Positions 18,055 through 27,907 of a DNA stretch of 64,000 nt are shown in pieces. The position numbers and the translations under genes are program-made. Positions within the stretch are counted from its first letter, which is position 1, and each line of letters starts with the position of its first letter. The stretch is from Zestosphaera sp. (GTDB lineage: Archaea; Thermoproteota; Thermoprotei_A; Sulfolobales; NBVN01), in assembly GCA_038843015.1 (NCBI GenBank), contig JAWBSH010000006.1, positions 1 to 64,000 of the forward strand. The letters run 5' to 3'. Under the pieces are notes generated by a model. The model made no database searches, was not told where the DNA came from, and was given only the letters and a program-made list of their open reading frames with translations.

Positions 18055-20895
18055 CTACTTGCCGACGTCCCAGTACCTCCTAGTCTTCACATAATTTCTT
18101 TCGAGTTCGTAAATTGACAGGTAAAACTCTTCCTCACTACTGGAACTCAGCGCCTTCACGGCGTTGTGAGGACCTACGCCCCTAGCAGCTAAAGCAATCA
18201 CGGCTTTCTTACCAAAAGCTAAGACGAGTCTTGCAGAAGCTACTAACTCCTTATATTTCCTCTTCTCTTCTTCGCTGACTAAAAACTCATATTTAGCGCC
18301 ATACCTAATGACCTTCTTTACTAAACTACTTAGGTCTTCATTACCAAAATATGTGCCTACTACCGAGTAACCACACCTGTTACAGGTTACCCTCTCTGGT
18401 AAGTTCTTGACGACGTCGCGCCAGCTGTTACCGCACTTAAGACAGTAGAGTCTTACTTCTTTCTCAAGCAATCTCTTCTTGAGTAACTCAACTACCACAT
18501 TCCTAGGAAGCTTCTCTACCTCTACTCTACCGTATCCACCAGCAACTTTAAGTCCTTCCAACGCTATTGGGGACAGCTCACTACTTACCACGATATTCTT
18601 AGTTAAGTGACCTGACTTAAAACCTCTGAAAAAACTTTCAAGAACTTCAGAATCGACGTAGCGAGTTAAGATCTCATTAAGTACTTCTTTACTGACTATT
18701 TCGTGACTTAAGTATCTACTAATTAAGGTCTTAATAACTTGAGAAGGAGCGTCTTCAGGCATTATGCCAAGCCTTACCAAGACCTTCCTAGCCACATACT
18801 CGGCTAGAGTCGACTTAAGTAAAGACTCTCTCAAGTAACTAACTACCTCTTCGCTAGTTAAATTACTAAGTAAATTCTCTAGTAGAGTTGCCACGACAGA
18901 CTCGCTAGTGCTACTTGGGAGGAGCACGTAGACTCTGTAAGGGTCAGACTTCATTACAGGCTTTACACCGAGCATCTTACTCAAGTAATAAGACACCACG
19001 TGAGCAAGACCTAAATTACCTCTGCTCCCCAAACAAGAATGAATAACTGCTAAGACGTTGCTATTCCGACTAACCTCAACAAGCACTTCCTTCTCGGTAG
19101 GTAAGGGATAACCCTTACCTACGTGATCTCTTAACACCGTGCTCAAGTAACTTAAGACGCTGACGTCATCAACGAACCTCAAGTAATTACTTAAATCACT
19201 CCCTGAAACTATCATGCGTCTGAGAGCACAGACTTCCCTAGCCACCCTAAAATCAACAGGTATGTTCTCGCCAGACCAAGTAGGAATCAAAGCTTCCTCC
19301 TCATTACTCAACTCCACAAATATCTTCTTAGTTTCTTCATCTATGCCGAGGACCTTCCATACCCTGCCTGACAAAACAATGTTTGAGTTTTCGTCAGCTG
19401 ATATAGCAACGAACTCCTCGTCTAGCCTCCCTACATGACTACCTGTCACTACGTCTATTACGTCATACTGTGAAGACTCAACAATCATGGTTGTTTTCAA
19501 ATAATAGATCCTGCCCTTACTAGTCGCGGCGTAAGTGTTATCAGGTAGTCTCTTCAGATACTTCAAGTCAACCAGTAAGTCTATGACTTTTTGAAGATCT
19601 TCTTCTGGTAGTTCTGCGTAGGGGTAACTCTTCCTGAGAATCTTGAGTGCCTCGTCGAGAGTGAAGTTTTCTTCAAGACCTAAGCCCACTAACAAGTGAG
19701 CTAGGACGTCAAGAGACCCTTTAAATATATTCGGTTTCTCCAAGTCGTAGTTTGAAGTCCTCCTAGCAATGACTAAAGATTCTGACGCGTCATCTAGGTT
19801 CTTACTAGTTACTACATACCCTACTGCCTTCAGCCACAGCTTATGTGATGATCTACCGACCCTCTGAAGCAACTTCACAGCTTGTCTAGGAGAAGACACT
19901 TGAATAACTGCGTCTACGTGACCTACGTCAATGCCTAGTTCTAAGCTAGAAGTAGAAACAACTGCTCTTAGCAAACCTTCCTTGAGCTTCTTCTCTACTT
20001 CTTCCCTGACTTTCTTTGATAGAGAGCCGTGGTGCACCTCAACCGAGAGTCCGCGCTTACAAAGCATTGTTCCAAGCCACTCAGCTTCGTCTCTGGTATT
20101 AGTGAACACTATAACACTCCTAAACCTAGTTAATAGCTCTAAAACCTTGTCGACTACGGCATTTCTGGACTCGCTACTTGTTGGTGAGCTGGATTGCGCG
20201 ACAGCTACCCTAATCTCAGATTCTCTAGACATAGGTATTGAGACATCGATAACTAGTCTGCCGGGAGCTAGAAGACTCTTAACTTTGTTTAAGTCGCCTA
20301 TGCTAGCTGAAAGAGCTACACGCTGGTATCTTCCCGCAATCTTCTCAAGTCTTTCTAAATCAGCTAGTAGGTGAACCCCTCTCTTGCTATTAATCAGCTC
20401 GTGAAACTCGTCTATCACTACCCACTTAACGTTCTTTAAGTAATTTCTTAAGTCTTTGTTGACTAGAACGTAAGCTAAAGTCTCAGGAGTAGTTATCAGG
20501 ATGTGGGGTGGTGAGAGACTCATTAACTTTCTGGCAGTACTCGGCGTGTCGCCATGTCTGACAGCTACTTTAAACCCTAACATATCGCCTAAGATGCCTA
20601 ACCTGCGTAGCATGTCTCTGTTAAGAGCTCTCAGAGGAGTCACGTAAATAACTGTTATGGGTGAGACCTCACTTCTCTTCTTACACATCATAGTAAGTAT
20701 TGGCAACATTGCTGCTTCAGTCTTGCCGCTACCTGTTGGCGCTACTACGAGTACGTGATGTCCTGATAAAATAGCGGGAATAGCTTTTTCTTGTATGGGG
20801 GTTAACTCAGCTAGACCTACTTTCTTAGCTAACTCAGCAACCTCCGCATTCAGCAGTCTTGCCGCGTCTTCCAGCATCTCACTCACTAGTCTCAA
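18055..20895 (-). CDS. Lhr-type superfamily 2 helicase (archaeal aLhr class)
   Basis: 946 residues. Helicase motifs in order: Q-like LTPIQEKAIPAIL, Walker A APTGSGKTEAA, Ia TPLRAL, II DEFHEL, III SASIGD, then the second RecA lobe with VVSTSSLELGIDVG and QRVGRSSH. The Lhr winged-helix and beta-barrel region follows. The C-terminus adds a Cys4 zinc ribbon (CLKCGNSW ... CNRCGYSV, ~853-878), which matches one archaeal Lhr subgroup. Lhr helicases unwind RNA:DNA hybrids and branched DNA and are linked to repair or RNA processing. The start is ATG; the 20979 gene diverges from it. Confidence 0.92.
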   Translation of the reverse strand: MRLVSEMLEDAARLLNAEVAELAKKVGLAELTPIQEKAIPAILSGHHVLVVAPTGSGKTEAAMLPILTMMCKKRSEVSPITVIYVTPLRALNRDMLRRLGILGDMLGFKVAVRHGDTPSTARKLMSLSPPHILITTPETLAYVLVNKDLRNYLKNVKWVVIDEFHELINSKRGVHLLADLERLEKIAGRYQRVALSASIGDLNKVKSLLAPGRLVIDVSIPMSRESEIRVAVAQSSSPTSSESRNAVVDKVLELLTRFRSVIVFTNTRDEAEWLGTMLCKRGLSVEVHHGSLSKKVREEVEKKLKEGLLRAVVSTSSLELGIDVGHVDAVIQVSSPRQAVKLLQRVGRSSHKLWLKAVGYVVTSKNLDDASESLVIARRTSNYDLEKPNIFKGSLDVLAHLLVGLGLEENFTLDEALKILRKSYPYAELPEEDLQKVIDLLVDLKYLKRLPDNTYAATSKGRIYYLKTTMIVESSQYDVIDVVTGSHVGRLDEEFVAISADENSNIVLSGRVWKVLGIDEETKKIFVELSNEEEALIPTWSGENIPVDFRVAREVCALRRMIVSGSDLSNYLRFVDDVSVLSYLSTVLRDHVGKGYPLPTEKEVLVEVSRNSNVLAVIHSCLGSRGNLGLAHVVSYYLSKMLGVKPVMKSDPYRVYVLLPSSTSESVVATLLENLLSNLTSEEVVSYLRESLLKSTLAEYVARKVLVRLGIMPEDAPSQVIKTLISRYLSHEIVSKEVLNEILTRYVDSEVLESFFRGFKSGHLTKNIVVSSELSPIALEGLKVAGGYGRVEVEKLPRNVVVELLKKRLLEKEVRLYCLKCGNSWRDVVKNLPERVTCNRCGYSVVGTYFGNEDLSSLVKKVIRYGAKYEFLVSEEEKRKYKELVASARLVLAFGKKAVIALAARGVGPHNAVKALSSSSEEEFYLSIYELERNYVKTRRYWDVGK

Positions 20896-20978
20896 ATATA
20901 TAAGTATTAACTACTCTGATAAGCTGGTGGGGGGTATAATTTATAAATATCCACAAAGATGTCTTCTAAGGTGTTAGA

Positions 20979-21323
20979 ATGTCAGAAGAAGAAAAAAGAA
21001 AGGAAGAAGAGGGGGAAGAGGCAGAAGAAGAGAGCTTCGAGAAAATTATTAATCTAGAGACTACAGAGGAAGAAACTAGCTGGAGTGCCGAAGAAGTTGA
21101 GGTACCGAGAATCTCGTTTAGTATAAATTCTTTAGAGACTATGATAAGCGTTGAAGAACTACTTCTGAAAGCGCTTAATAACCCTGAGACCGCGGACGAG
21201 GTAGTAAGGAGTATAAGAAGGTTGAGAGAGAACTTCTCATTGAGGCAGAAGAAAGCAGAACAGAAACCAAAAACAAGGAAGCTTCAGAAAAAGAGAGCTT
21301 CTGAAAGCAGGAGTAAGAAGTAA
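20979..21323 (+). CDS. hypothetical charged protein, 114 residues
   Basis: Not recognised. Residues 1-40 are mostly Glu/Lys and probably disordered; 45-90 form a hydrophobic helical core (ISVEELLLKALNNPETADEV, then VRSIRRLREN); the tail is Lys/Arg-rich and probably binds nucleic acid. It has its own promoter (TTATAAATAT at 20941-20950) and an AGGTG ribosome site six bases before the ATG, so it is expressed. It diverges from the Lhr helicase, but a functional link is only a guess. Confidence 0.6.
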   Translation: MSEEEKRKEEEGEEAEEESFEKIINLETTEEETSWSAEEVEVPRISFSINSLETMISVEELLLKALNNPETADEVVRSIRRLRENFSLRQKKAEQKPKTRKLQKKRASESRSKK

Positions 21324-21337
21324 TTTTGTGTTTCCTG

Positions 21338-21661
21338 TCAGCTCATTAACTTAAGTATATATTCTTGATTTACTCTCTTATCAAACACCACAGTAACTAT
21401 TTTTTGATTGTTCTCCACTCTTAACTTAATCTTATCTACGATAACTTTCCCTAAGAGCAAGTCTCTCTCACTCTTACGTGGTGTTATATACTCCTTGAAC
21501 TTCTTTCTTAACGAGCTGTAATGAGCGTCGAAATTCCTCAAGATTCTTAAAGTATCTTCAATATCCTCAGTTGAGCCTAGTTCCCTAGCTATCTTCTCTA
21601 GAACATCGTAAACGTCTGTGAGAACTCCTTCAATTACTACGTACCCTAACTCCCTAAACAC
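21338..21661 (-). CDS. hypothetical protein, 107 residues
   Basis: Not recognised. Helix-rich first half (VYDVLEKIARELGSTEDIED, LRILRNFDAHYSSLRKKFKE) and a beta-rich end (KIVTVVFDKRVNQEYILKLM). It converges with the 20979 gene with a 14-base gap and lies 116 bases downstream of arlJ on the same strand, so it could be read through from the archaellum operon, but it does not resemble a known archaellum component. Confidence 0.5.
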   Translation of the reverse strand: MFRELGYVVIEGVLTDVYDVLEKIARELGSTEDIEDTLRILRNFDAHYSSLRKKFKEYITPRKSERDLLLGKVIVDKIKLRVENNQKIVTVVFDKRVNQEYILKLMS

Positions 21662-21776
21662 TTTAACTCCTAAATCACACCACCTAATCTAAACCTAACT
21701 AGAACTAGTTTTTATTTCTAGATTGAAACTGGTTAAGCTCTCGATTTAGAGATTTAAAGAAGCCTTCAAGCATTGT

Positions 21777-23426
21777 TTAAGTTAGTGGTATCATAGGTTG
21801 TGATATCATCTCTGCCACAGGTTGAAGCAAATTCACTACCAGCACATCTGATATAAGGCCGCCGAAGCCCCCCAACATTAAGAGGACTGCTAGGTAGTAG
21901 ATTGAGGAGTGTTTAAGTCCCCCATTAGTTATGGTTAGTGCGACGGTATTCATTGAGGTGATAGCTACTATTACTGACAAGTTTATCGAGTTTATGAAGG
22001 CTTCTGGGAGAGGATAGAAAGGCATTATGGTTTGTATCTGAGATAATACTGAGGCGAAGATCTTCATTAAAGAAGTGATGAAAGTTATTAATAACACGTT
22101 AGTCAAGTATATCGCGTAGGTTGAAGTCTCGAAAGTCTTATGGACCTGGTATCTACGTAATCTCAGCCTACTTATCATTAAGGAAACTTCAGAGAGATTA
22201 AGTCCTGTTCTAGAAGTGTCTCCGCCAAACCTTAAAGTGTCTTCAAGAATCCTTGACATGCGGTGAGCGAGTTCTGAGCGAGTGCTAAGTACGAATTCCT
22301 TCAAGCTCACAGAGAAACTTATGTTATTGCTTAGCAGGCTGTTGAGTCTCTGGAGAGACTTAGCGATTTTACCAAACAAGACACTCAGTAGAGGTTCCAG
22401 AGCTTTAAGAGGTGATGGAACTATAGAGAGATTACTGCCGTACATCCTTATAAAAACCGTTAAATCTTTATCTACCTCTTTCACGAACTTCTCTATCCTC
22501 ACGTACGCGTAGCCCGGAATGAAGAGAGCAGCCCCCACTAGAATTAACAACACATACAGACTTAAAGAAAGAAGACCTGTTAAACAGGAAACGATTAGTA
22601 TAGAGCATATAGCACTACTAAAAACCAGAATTAAGTTAGGGACCTTTAAAACTTCTTTTCTGAGAGCCCCACTCACGACGATGATATCTCTAGGCGAGAC
22701 CATCCATATAGGCACTAATATAGTGGCTGTCGCCGCAAAAACCCCTATCAACGAAATCAACACAATACTGAGATCACCGCCGAACATTATAGAGAGTACT
22801 AAGAGATTAGCAACAACGAATATAGCTGAGGTAAGTACTGCGGTGTAGGCACTTAAGAGCACGTTGACAGAGTCCATAATCCTCTGGTAAGAATACTCAT
22901 AAACACTCATATAATTTCTTAACTCAACCTCAATGAATCTCTCGGCACTCTCACCAACTCTTATAGAAGCCGCATATCTCTCCATAAAATCTCTCAAGTA
23001 CTTAAGCTTAGTTACCTCAGAACTAACAATATAGAGAGACTTAGCTAAATCATACCCGAAATTCTTAGAAAGATTAACTACCTTCCTCATATACTTAGCT
23101 ATCTTAGAATAACTTTCTGAATCAGCCACAGAAGAAATTACGTTGAGATTAGAGGTGCCGCCAGTAGACACTGAATACGCGTGAGCAAGCATAAATATAA
23201 AGTCTATGTCAGGTATAGTAACACTCAAATACTTAACTTTAACTATGCCGTAAGCGTAAGTAAAGAAAACAGAAACAAACGATACTAGCAGAATGATAAC
23301 CACGTTGAGAGGATAACCTAAGCCGGCATACTCAACTATTAGGTAAGCCAATATTAGAGAAGCAACAATTACAGAACTCTTAATTAAGTTCTTTAAAAGC
23401 ACCCTACTACTGAGCCCGAGAATCAA
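21777..23426 (-). CDS. arlJ: archaellum membrane platform protein ArlJ
   Basis: 549 residues with about nine hydrophobic segments and two large cytoplasmic regions containing GspF/TadC-type helices (AHAYSVSTGGTSNLNVISSV and LSEVSLMISRLRLRRYQVHK). ArlJ is the polytopic platform that works with ArlI. Position directly after arlI, overlapping it by four bases, fixes the assignment; by sequence alone a type IV pilus platform would also fit. Confidence 0.88.
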   Translation of the reverse strand: MILGLSSRVLLKNLIKSSVIVASLILAYLIVEYAGLGYPLNVVIILLVSFVSVFFTYAYGIVKVKYLSVTIPDIDFIFMLAHAYSVSTGGTSNLNVISSVADSESYSKIAKYMRKVVNLSKNFGYDLAKSLYIVSSEVTKLKYLRDFMERYAASIRVGESAERFIEVELRNYMSVYEYSYQRIMDSVNVLLSAYTAVLTSAIFVVANLLVLSIMFGGDLSIVLISLIGVFAATATILVPIWMVSPRDIIVVSGALRKEVLKVPNLILVFSSAICSILIVSCLTGLLSLSLYVLLILVGAALFIPGYAYVRIEKFVKEVDKDLTVFIRMYGSNLSIVPSPLKALEPLLSVLFGKIAKSLQRLNSLLSNNISFSVSLKEFVLSTRSELAHRMSRILEDTLRFGGDTSRTGLNLSEVSLMISRLRLRRYQVHKTFETSTYAIYLTNVLLITFITSLMKIFASVLSQIQTIMPFYPLPEAFINSINLSVIVAITSMNTVALTITNGGLKHSSIYYLAVLLMLGGFGGLISDVLVVNLLQPVAEMISQPMIPLT

Positions 23427-26143
23427 ATCAGAGCACCTTTTCTTAGAAGGTCAATAGCTTTCTCGATACCTACTTCCCTAGACTTAATAATAGCTCTCCA
23501 CACATCCCAATAATCAAAAACTTTCTTCTCAACTAATTCTTTGATAAATAAAGTTCTTAACTCGAGCTCGTCGTAAATCTCACTAACTCTGCTTCTAGGT
23601 ATGCCTCTCATCACAGCTATCTTCTCTTCTAGCAGGTAGCTAGTTCCCCTACCGCTAAAAACAAATTTGTCATTTACAGGATCCCACACAAACACGGGTA
23701 TGGCTATGATGCTGTCATTTTGCGGGTAGTAACCAATTACCTCGTAGAGCTTAACCATCTTCCTAGCTAAGAAGCCCTCCTTAGTATAGACAGCTGACTG
23801 AAACCAGGCGAAGTTGAGAGCACCTATGTTAGTTTTAGGAATATTTATTGGGTTGTTAGTTAGTCTCTGTGTTAACGTGTCGATGTCTGACGCGTGGAAC
23901 GTTGATAAGACTGGGTGACCGGTATTGTGGAGAGCTGTAGGAAGGAAACCACCTAGGAATAACTCAGACTCGGGGACCGATATGTCGTAAACAAATCCGT
24001 CATACCTAGATTTACTAATTCTGAGAACCTTTAGGAAGACTAAATCACTTCTTAGGAGTGTTTTGATCCTGCCTAAGAGAGTTGCGTCGCTTTCGTTAAG
24101 GAGGCTTAAGTCTTCTTTAAAGGATTCAATTACGTCTTCAACTACCTTCTTAGAAACGAATTCTCTTGAATTATTGCCTGACTTCCTCAAAAGTCTGTGC
24201 TCGTTAAGAGAGATACTTGAGTTTTGAATGACGTGTCGTAAAGCATCCAATATGCGCACCGGGACCTCTTCTCTTGGCAGACACACTACAACCTCGTAAG
24301 ATTGTTCATTGCCCTTTAAGACAGACATATAAGACTCAAAACCTAGCAACCTAGCAAACCAAGTCGCCGCGGTAGCAACCTTCTCATCACTTACGTAGTA
24401 AATAATTGATTCTTTTGAAGCTTTAAGTGATTCAAGCGTCTTAAAAGCTTGAGTGTTGAGAAGACTAGTAATCATCAACCATAAAGTCATCGGACGTGAG
24501 AAGAGTTCTCTTAAGTTAAGATTACCAAACGAGGCATTCTGCTTGCTACCTGCTCTATCAAAGTTCTTAACGAAAGAGACTAGGAAATCGCCTTCTTCAA
24601 GTTGTGAGACGAGCTTAGGTACAACCTTCATAGACTTCATGTCAAGAACGAAAACGCTGTGCGAGCCCGTGACTCTTAAACGTCCCCCACCCTCATAAAT
24701 TATCTCGTAAATCGTGTTAGTCTTATGTCTCAGGACGTAGTTTATGGGAGACCAAATAACCTTGCCTGACTTGCTGAGTGACAAGACCTCATAACCACTA
24801 ACATATCTCTTTCCTTCAGCGTCGTCACTAAAGAACTTATCCACGAATTCACCTATAGGAACTAGCTTTACTCTGCCAGTCCTCACTTCCTTAATCAAGA
24901 CTGGAGTCTCCCAGGCAACGCTTTGAATAGCTTGAAAAGCTATCGAGCCTTCAGCACCTCTAATCTCACCAACGATTATGTAATTTGGTCTCTGCCTAAG
25001 CGCAGACTTAAGTAAATCAAACATTGACACGCTACTTTCAGGTCTTCCTGTATCTCTAGTTAATTCCCTCACCCAGTTAGGGTGTGGGACCACTACTTCC
25101 GCGGTATCCTCTATGGAGACTATCTTAGCAGAAGGTCTTATGAAGGGTATCATAGCTGTAAGCGAGGTGGTTTTGCCGCTAGCTGTCTCACCACATATGA
25201 AGCCGCTCATACCTTCACTTAACAGCATCCACATGTAGGCTGCGATTCTCGCGTCGAAAGTCCCCCAGCTAATGAGTTGCGTTACGCTAGCCGGGGTCTT
25301 CAAAACTCGCCTAATAGTGAAGTTAGAGCCTCTTAAGCTAACGTCGTTGCCGAAAACTATGTTTATTCTAGAGCCGTCAGGTAGCGTAGCATCAACTATT
25401 GGTCTAGCACTAGATAAGGGCTTACCTATCTTCTCAGCTAGCGATATTAGAAACGCGTTCAACTCATTCTCGTTCAGGAACCCCACACTGCTCTCCATAC
25501 TGCCGAAGTACTTGTGCACGACGTATATGCTTCCCAACCCACTGCATGAGATGTCTTCTAAGTACGGGTCACGTAAGAAAGGCTCTATAACTCCTACACC
25601 TACCTTATCCCTCACCACGTGATAAGCTACTACACTCTTAAGCTCTTCGCGAGAGACTCCATCACTCAAGTAACGTAATAATTCTCCAGACCACTTACTA
25701 TAAACTTCGTCAATTAGTCTAAGCAACAAACACACTTTATCATCTGGAGACTTAGGCACGTACTCTTCTGGGATAAGCCTCGCTACCTTCTCCTCAACGA
25801 AGTAAAGGATTTTCTCTGGTGGTCTGGGAGGTTCTATGACTACATAGCTTGGGTAACCTCTACTCAATTTCCTGCTAGAGACGTGAATGAAAACGCCGCC
25901 ACCGACAGGATAAATAAGACTGTAGTTTTTCAGGAACTTATGCTCGCTACCAAGTTTATCAACTACTTTAATGTCATCGGACTCGGAAGTCTTTCTAGAT
26001 ATGTATTGTCTGAGATACCACGGCTCTACATCACTGTAGTAAGGAATATGGCAGGCAGTACTCTCAGTCACAGCCCTCTTTTTACGTAAACTCCTCGTTA
26101 TGTTGAAGGACTTAGCGAGTAGAGGTAGTTTTGAGGAAATCAT
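23423..26143 (-). CDS. arlI: archaellum motor/secretion ATPase ArlI, interrupted by an in-frame intein
   Basis: 906 codons, of which about 573 belong to the mature ATPase. Walker A is GETASGKTT (318-326), Walker B region VGEIRGAEG (391-399), His box TGHPVLSTFHASD (741-753). The GspE-type N-terminal region (IEPFLRDPYLEDISCSGLG) precedes it. ArlI powers both assembly and rotation of the archaellum. Between Q407 and T741 sits a 333-residue intein, listed separately; removal rejoins the family sequence FQAIQ-TGHPV exactly. The operon order arlG-arlF-arlH-arlI-arlJ is typical of crenarchaea. The start is an ATG 7 bases after the arlH stop. Confidence 0.93.
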   Translation of the reverse strand: MISSKLPLLAKSFNITRSLRKKRAVTESTACHIPYYSDVEPWYLRQYISRKTSESDDIKVVDKLGSEHKFLKNYSLIYPVGGGVFIHVSSRKLSRGYPSYVVIEPPRPPEKILYFVEEKVARLIPEEYVPKSPDDKVCLLLRLIDEVYSKWSGELLRYLSDGVSREELKSVVAYHVVRDKVGVGVIEPFLRDPYLEDISCSGLGSIYVVHKYFGSMESSVGFLNENELNAFLISLAEKIGKPLSSARPIVDATLPDGSRINIVFGNDVSLRGSNFTIRRVLKTPASVTQLISWGTFDARIAAYMWMLLSEGMSGFICGETASGKTTSLTAMIPFIRPSAKIVSIEDTAEVVVPHPNWVRELTRDTGRPESSVSMFDLLKSALRQRPNYIIVGEIRGAEGSIAFQAIQSVAWETPVLIKEVRTGRVKLVPIGEFVDKFFSDDAEGKRYVSGYEVLSLSKSGKVIWSPINYVLRHKTNTIYEIIYEGGGRLRVTGSHSVFVLDMKSMKVVPKLVSQLEEGDFLVSFVKNFDRAGSKQNASFGNLNLRELFSRPMTLWLMITSLLNTQAFKTLESLKASKESIIYYVSDEKVATAATWFARLLGFESYMSVLKGNEQSYEVVVCLPREEVPVRILDALRHVIQNSSISLNEHRLLRKSGNNSREFVSKKVVEDVIESFKEDLSLLNESDATLLGRIKTLLRSDLVFLKVLRISKSRYDGFVYDISVPESELFLGGFLPTALHNTGHPVLSTFHASDIDTLTQRLTNNPINIPKTNIGALNFAWFQSAVYTKEGFLARKMVKLYEVIGYYPQNDSIIAIPVFVWDPVNDKFVFSGRGTSYLLEEKIAVMRGIPRSRVSEIYDELELRTLFIKELVEKKVFDYWDVWRAIIKSREVGIEKAIDLLRKGALI
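23924..24922 (-). other. intein within ArlI (S408 to N740)
   Basis: 333 residues. Block A is SVAWETPVLIKEV (first residue Ser), block B RVTGSHSVFVLD (Thr-x-x-His), block F YDGFVYDISVPESELFLGG, block G ALHN followed by extein Thr. These are the residues for class 1 protein splicing (Ser1, penultimate His, terminal Asn, Thr+1). About 190 residues between splicing halves resemble a LAGLIDADG region (LWLMITSLLNTQAF, then AATWFARLLGFESYMS), but the catalytic acidic residues of the first motif are missing, so the homing endonuclease looks decayed. Confidence 0.9.
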
Positions 26144-26149
26144 GCCTCG

Positions 26150-26860
26150 TCACACTTTAGTAGCTTTAAGCGGAACTATCTTTATTCCTATAGCAGGATC
26201 AATATCGAAGATTATTGAGGAGTCAGCACCAGCATTAAATCCCTTCATCTTAATTAAATTAAGCGCCTTGTAATTCTTGCCGCCGAAATCTATGTTGCTT
26301 AAGCTAATATACACGTCGGAAACGCCTACTACCTTAGCTCTCATATCTTCTGGTAGGACCCTGGGATGTAGCGTGAGTATTAGAGTATTGCCTCTCCTAA
26401 CTAGGAGCCTTAAGTTCTTGAAAAAATTCAAGACTTTACCTAGCCAAACACCGTGAATTAAGTGAGTAAGACTATCAACTGCGATTAGGTCGTAATCAGT
26501 TGAGCGTTCCTCGAAGAAACTACTCAGTATGTCGAGAATCTTAGAGTTAGTTAGCCTACCCCACCTCAAGCCTCTTAAGTTAGCCGTGTAGACTCTCAGC
26601 GAGCCTTTTATGAAGTACCTACTCAGATCTAACCGTATCTCGGCCGCGTCACTGAGAAACTCTCTAGTAGTTCTCTCAGTAATTATCACCAAAGAACTCA
26701 AATTCTCTGATAAGGCACCATAAATAATCTGCTGAATCAACGCGGTCTTTCCAGAACCATTATCACCCTCAACCACTATGTAGGAAGGGTGGGGAAACCC
26801 CCCACCCAACCTTAAATCTAGAACTTCATTATGTGTCGGCACACACCTATGCATCATCAA
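26150..26860 (-). CDS. arlH: archaellum regulatory ATPase-like protein ArlH
   Basis: 236 residues, single RecA/KaiC-like domain. Walker A is EGDNGSGKTALIQQ (32-45) and Walker B YDLIAVDSLTHL (~128-139). ArlH binds ATP and docks onto ArlI-ArlJ, regulating the switch between assembly and rotation. The start overlaps arlF by 14 bases, and arlI begins 7 bases after its stop. Several ATG codons occur at the very N-terminus, so the exact start may move by two codons. Confidence 0.92.
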   Translation of the reverse strand: MMMHRCVPTHNEVLDLRLGGGFPHPSYIVVEGDNGSGKTALIQQIIYGALSENLSSLVIITERTTREFLSDAAEIRLDLSRYFIKGSLRVYTANLRGLRWGRLTNSKILDILSSFFEERSTDYDLIAVDSLTHLIHGVWLGKVLNFFKNLRLLVRRGNTLILTLHPRVLPEDMRAKVVGVSDVYISLSNIDFGGKNYKALNLIKMKGFNAGADSSIIFDIDPAIGIKIVPLKATKV

Positions 26861-27365
26861 TCACCCAACTACTCTTACTACCGCCAGGACTCACTACAAC
26901 TACAACAACAGGACCCTCACTAGATTTAGGAATCGGTAGTCTAAGCCTGGCTATGACTATTTCTCCGGGAATCAAGTAATTGTTTCCCTCTAGGCTCCTC
27001 ACAACTCTGCCAGAATGTATCGCGTAAATACTCCATCCAGGACCCTCATCATTTGAATACTTGAGTAAGTACGTGAACACGTGCTCGTTTAATCCCTTAT
27101 AACACACGATGAACTGAACGCTAGTTAGGGGCGCGACAGTGTCTTCTAATGCTGTTAACTTAACCTCTAGCGTAGTCTCATCTATTAAGTGGCCCTCAAT
27201 TATCTTCAGACGATCGTTCCTAACGAGAGACTCACTCATCCTCCTCGCCTCTCTAAAGACTATCAAAACGTAATTCAAGTTCATGATAACGCTCGCTACT
27301 ATCATCACAAGCATAAATACCGCGACAATGATTGAAGGAATCGTTACTTCGCTTGGCAGAATCAA
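26847..27365 (-). CDS. arlF: archaellum stator protein ArlF
   Basis: 172 residues. One N-terminal membrane helix (IPSIIVAVFMLVMIVASVIM, ~9-28) is followed by a beta-sandwich ectodomain (VVVVVSPGG near the C-terminus). ArlF anchors the motor to the S-layer in Sulfolobus. Identified mainly by order: directly between arlG and arlH. ArlF and ArlG are distant relatives, so the two names could be swapped. Confidence 0.78.
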   Translation of the reverse strand: MILPSEVTIPSIIVAVFMLVMIVASVIMNLNYVLIVFREARRMSESLVRNDRLKIIEGHLIDETTLEVKLTALEDTVAPLTSVQFIVCYKGLNEHVFTYLLKYSNDEGPGWSIYAIHSGRVVRSLEGNNYLIPGEIVIARLRLPIPKSSEGPVVVVVVSPGGSKSSWVIDDA

Positions 27366-27374
27366 CCACCTCTC

Positions 27375-27863
27375 TCATCCCGGGACTATCCCCTCCGTGT
27401 AAGCTCCTGAAGGCAGGACTAGCTTAACCTTAACGGGCTCAGAGGGCTTGTTCTGGAAGCTTAGCTTAATAATTATGGTTTCTCCAGAACTCCAAATACC
27501 GTCTCTCTCTAGCTCTAATATAAGAGACTTACTCGTCTCGCTCTCACTACTCAATACGAAGAAGTAGTTTTGACCGTCGTAAGTACTTAAATAAAGTTCT
27601 GTTCTGCCGTAAAGTTGACTCAACGGTATGTTTAGCGTACCGACATTCTTCACGTATATGACGTACATAGACTCGCTAGAGTTATAAAAACCTGTTATTA
27701 TCTTGACGTCTACCTGAAGTTCTTGCAACTTGGAATTCAGGATTGACGAGAGAGCGTTATTCACGTAGTTTATTCTAGTAACTATGAACGCGCCGAATAC
27801 CGTGGCTAGGATGACGCCGACGATCGTGAGCAACCCATGCACTATTACTGCGGAGGACCCCAT
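27375..27863 (-). CDS. arlG: archaellum stator protein ArlG
   Basis: 162 residues. N-terminal hydrophobic helix (VIVHGLLTIVGVILATVFGA) resembling an archaellin-like helix without a cleavage site, followed by a beta-rich ectodomain (MYVIYVKNVGTLNIPLSQL). In Sulfolobus ArlG forms a filament capped by ArlF. Nine bases precede arlF. Assigned by position and architecture. Confidence 0.78.
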   Translation of the reverse strand: MGSSAVIVHGLLTIVGVILATVFGAFIVTRINYVNNALSSILNSKLQELQVDVKIITGFYNSSESMYVIYVKNVGTLNIPLSQLYGRTELYLSTYDGQNYFFVLSSESETSKSLILELERDGIWSSGETIIIKLSFQNKPSEPVKVKLVLPSGAYTEGIVPG

Positions 27864-27907
27864 GCTCTGGCATCCCGCGACTCAAGCTCTATGATGCCTC
27901 GCTAAGA

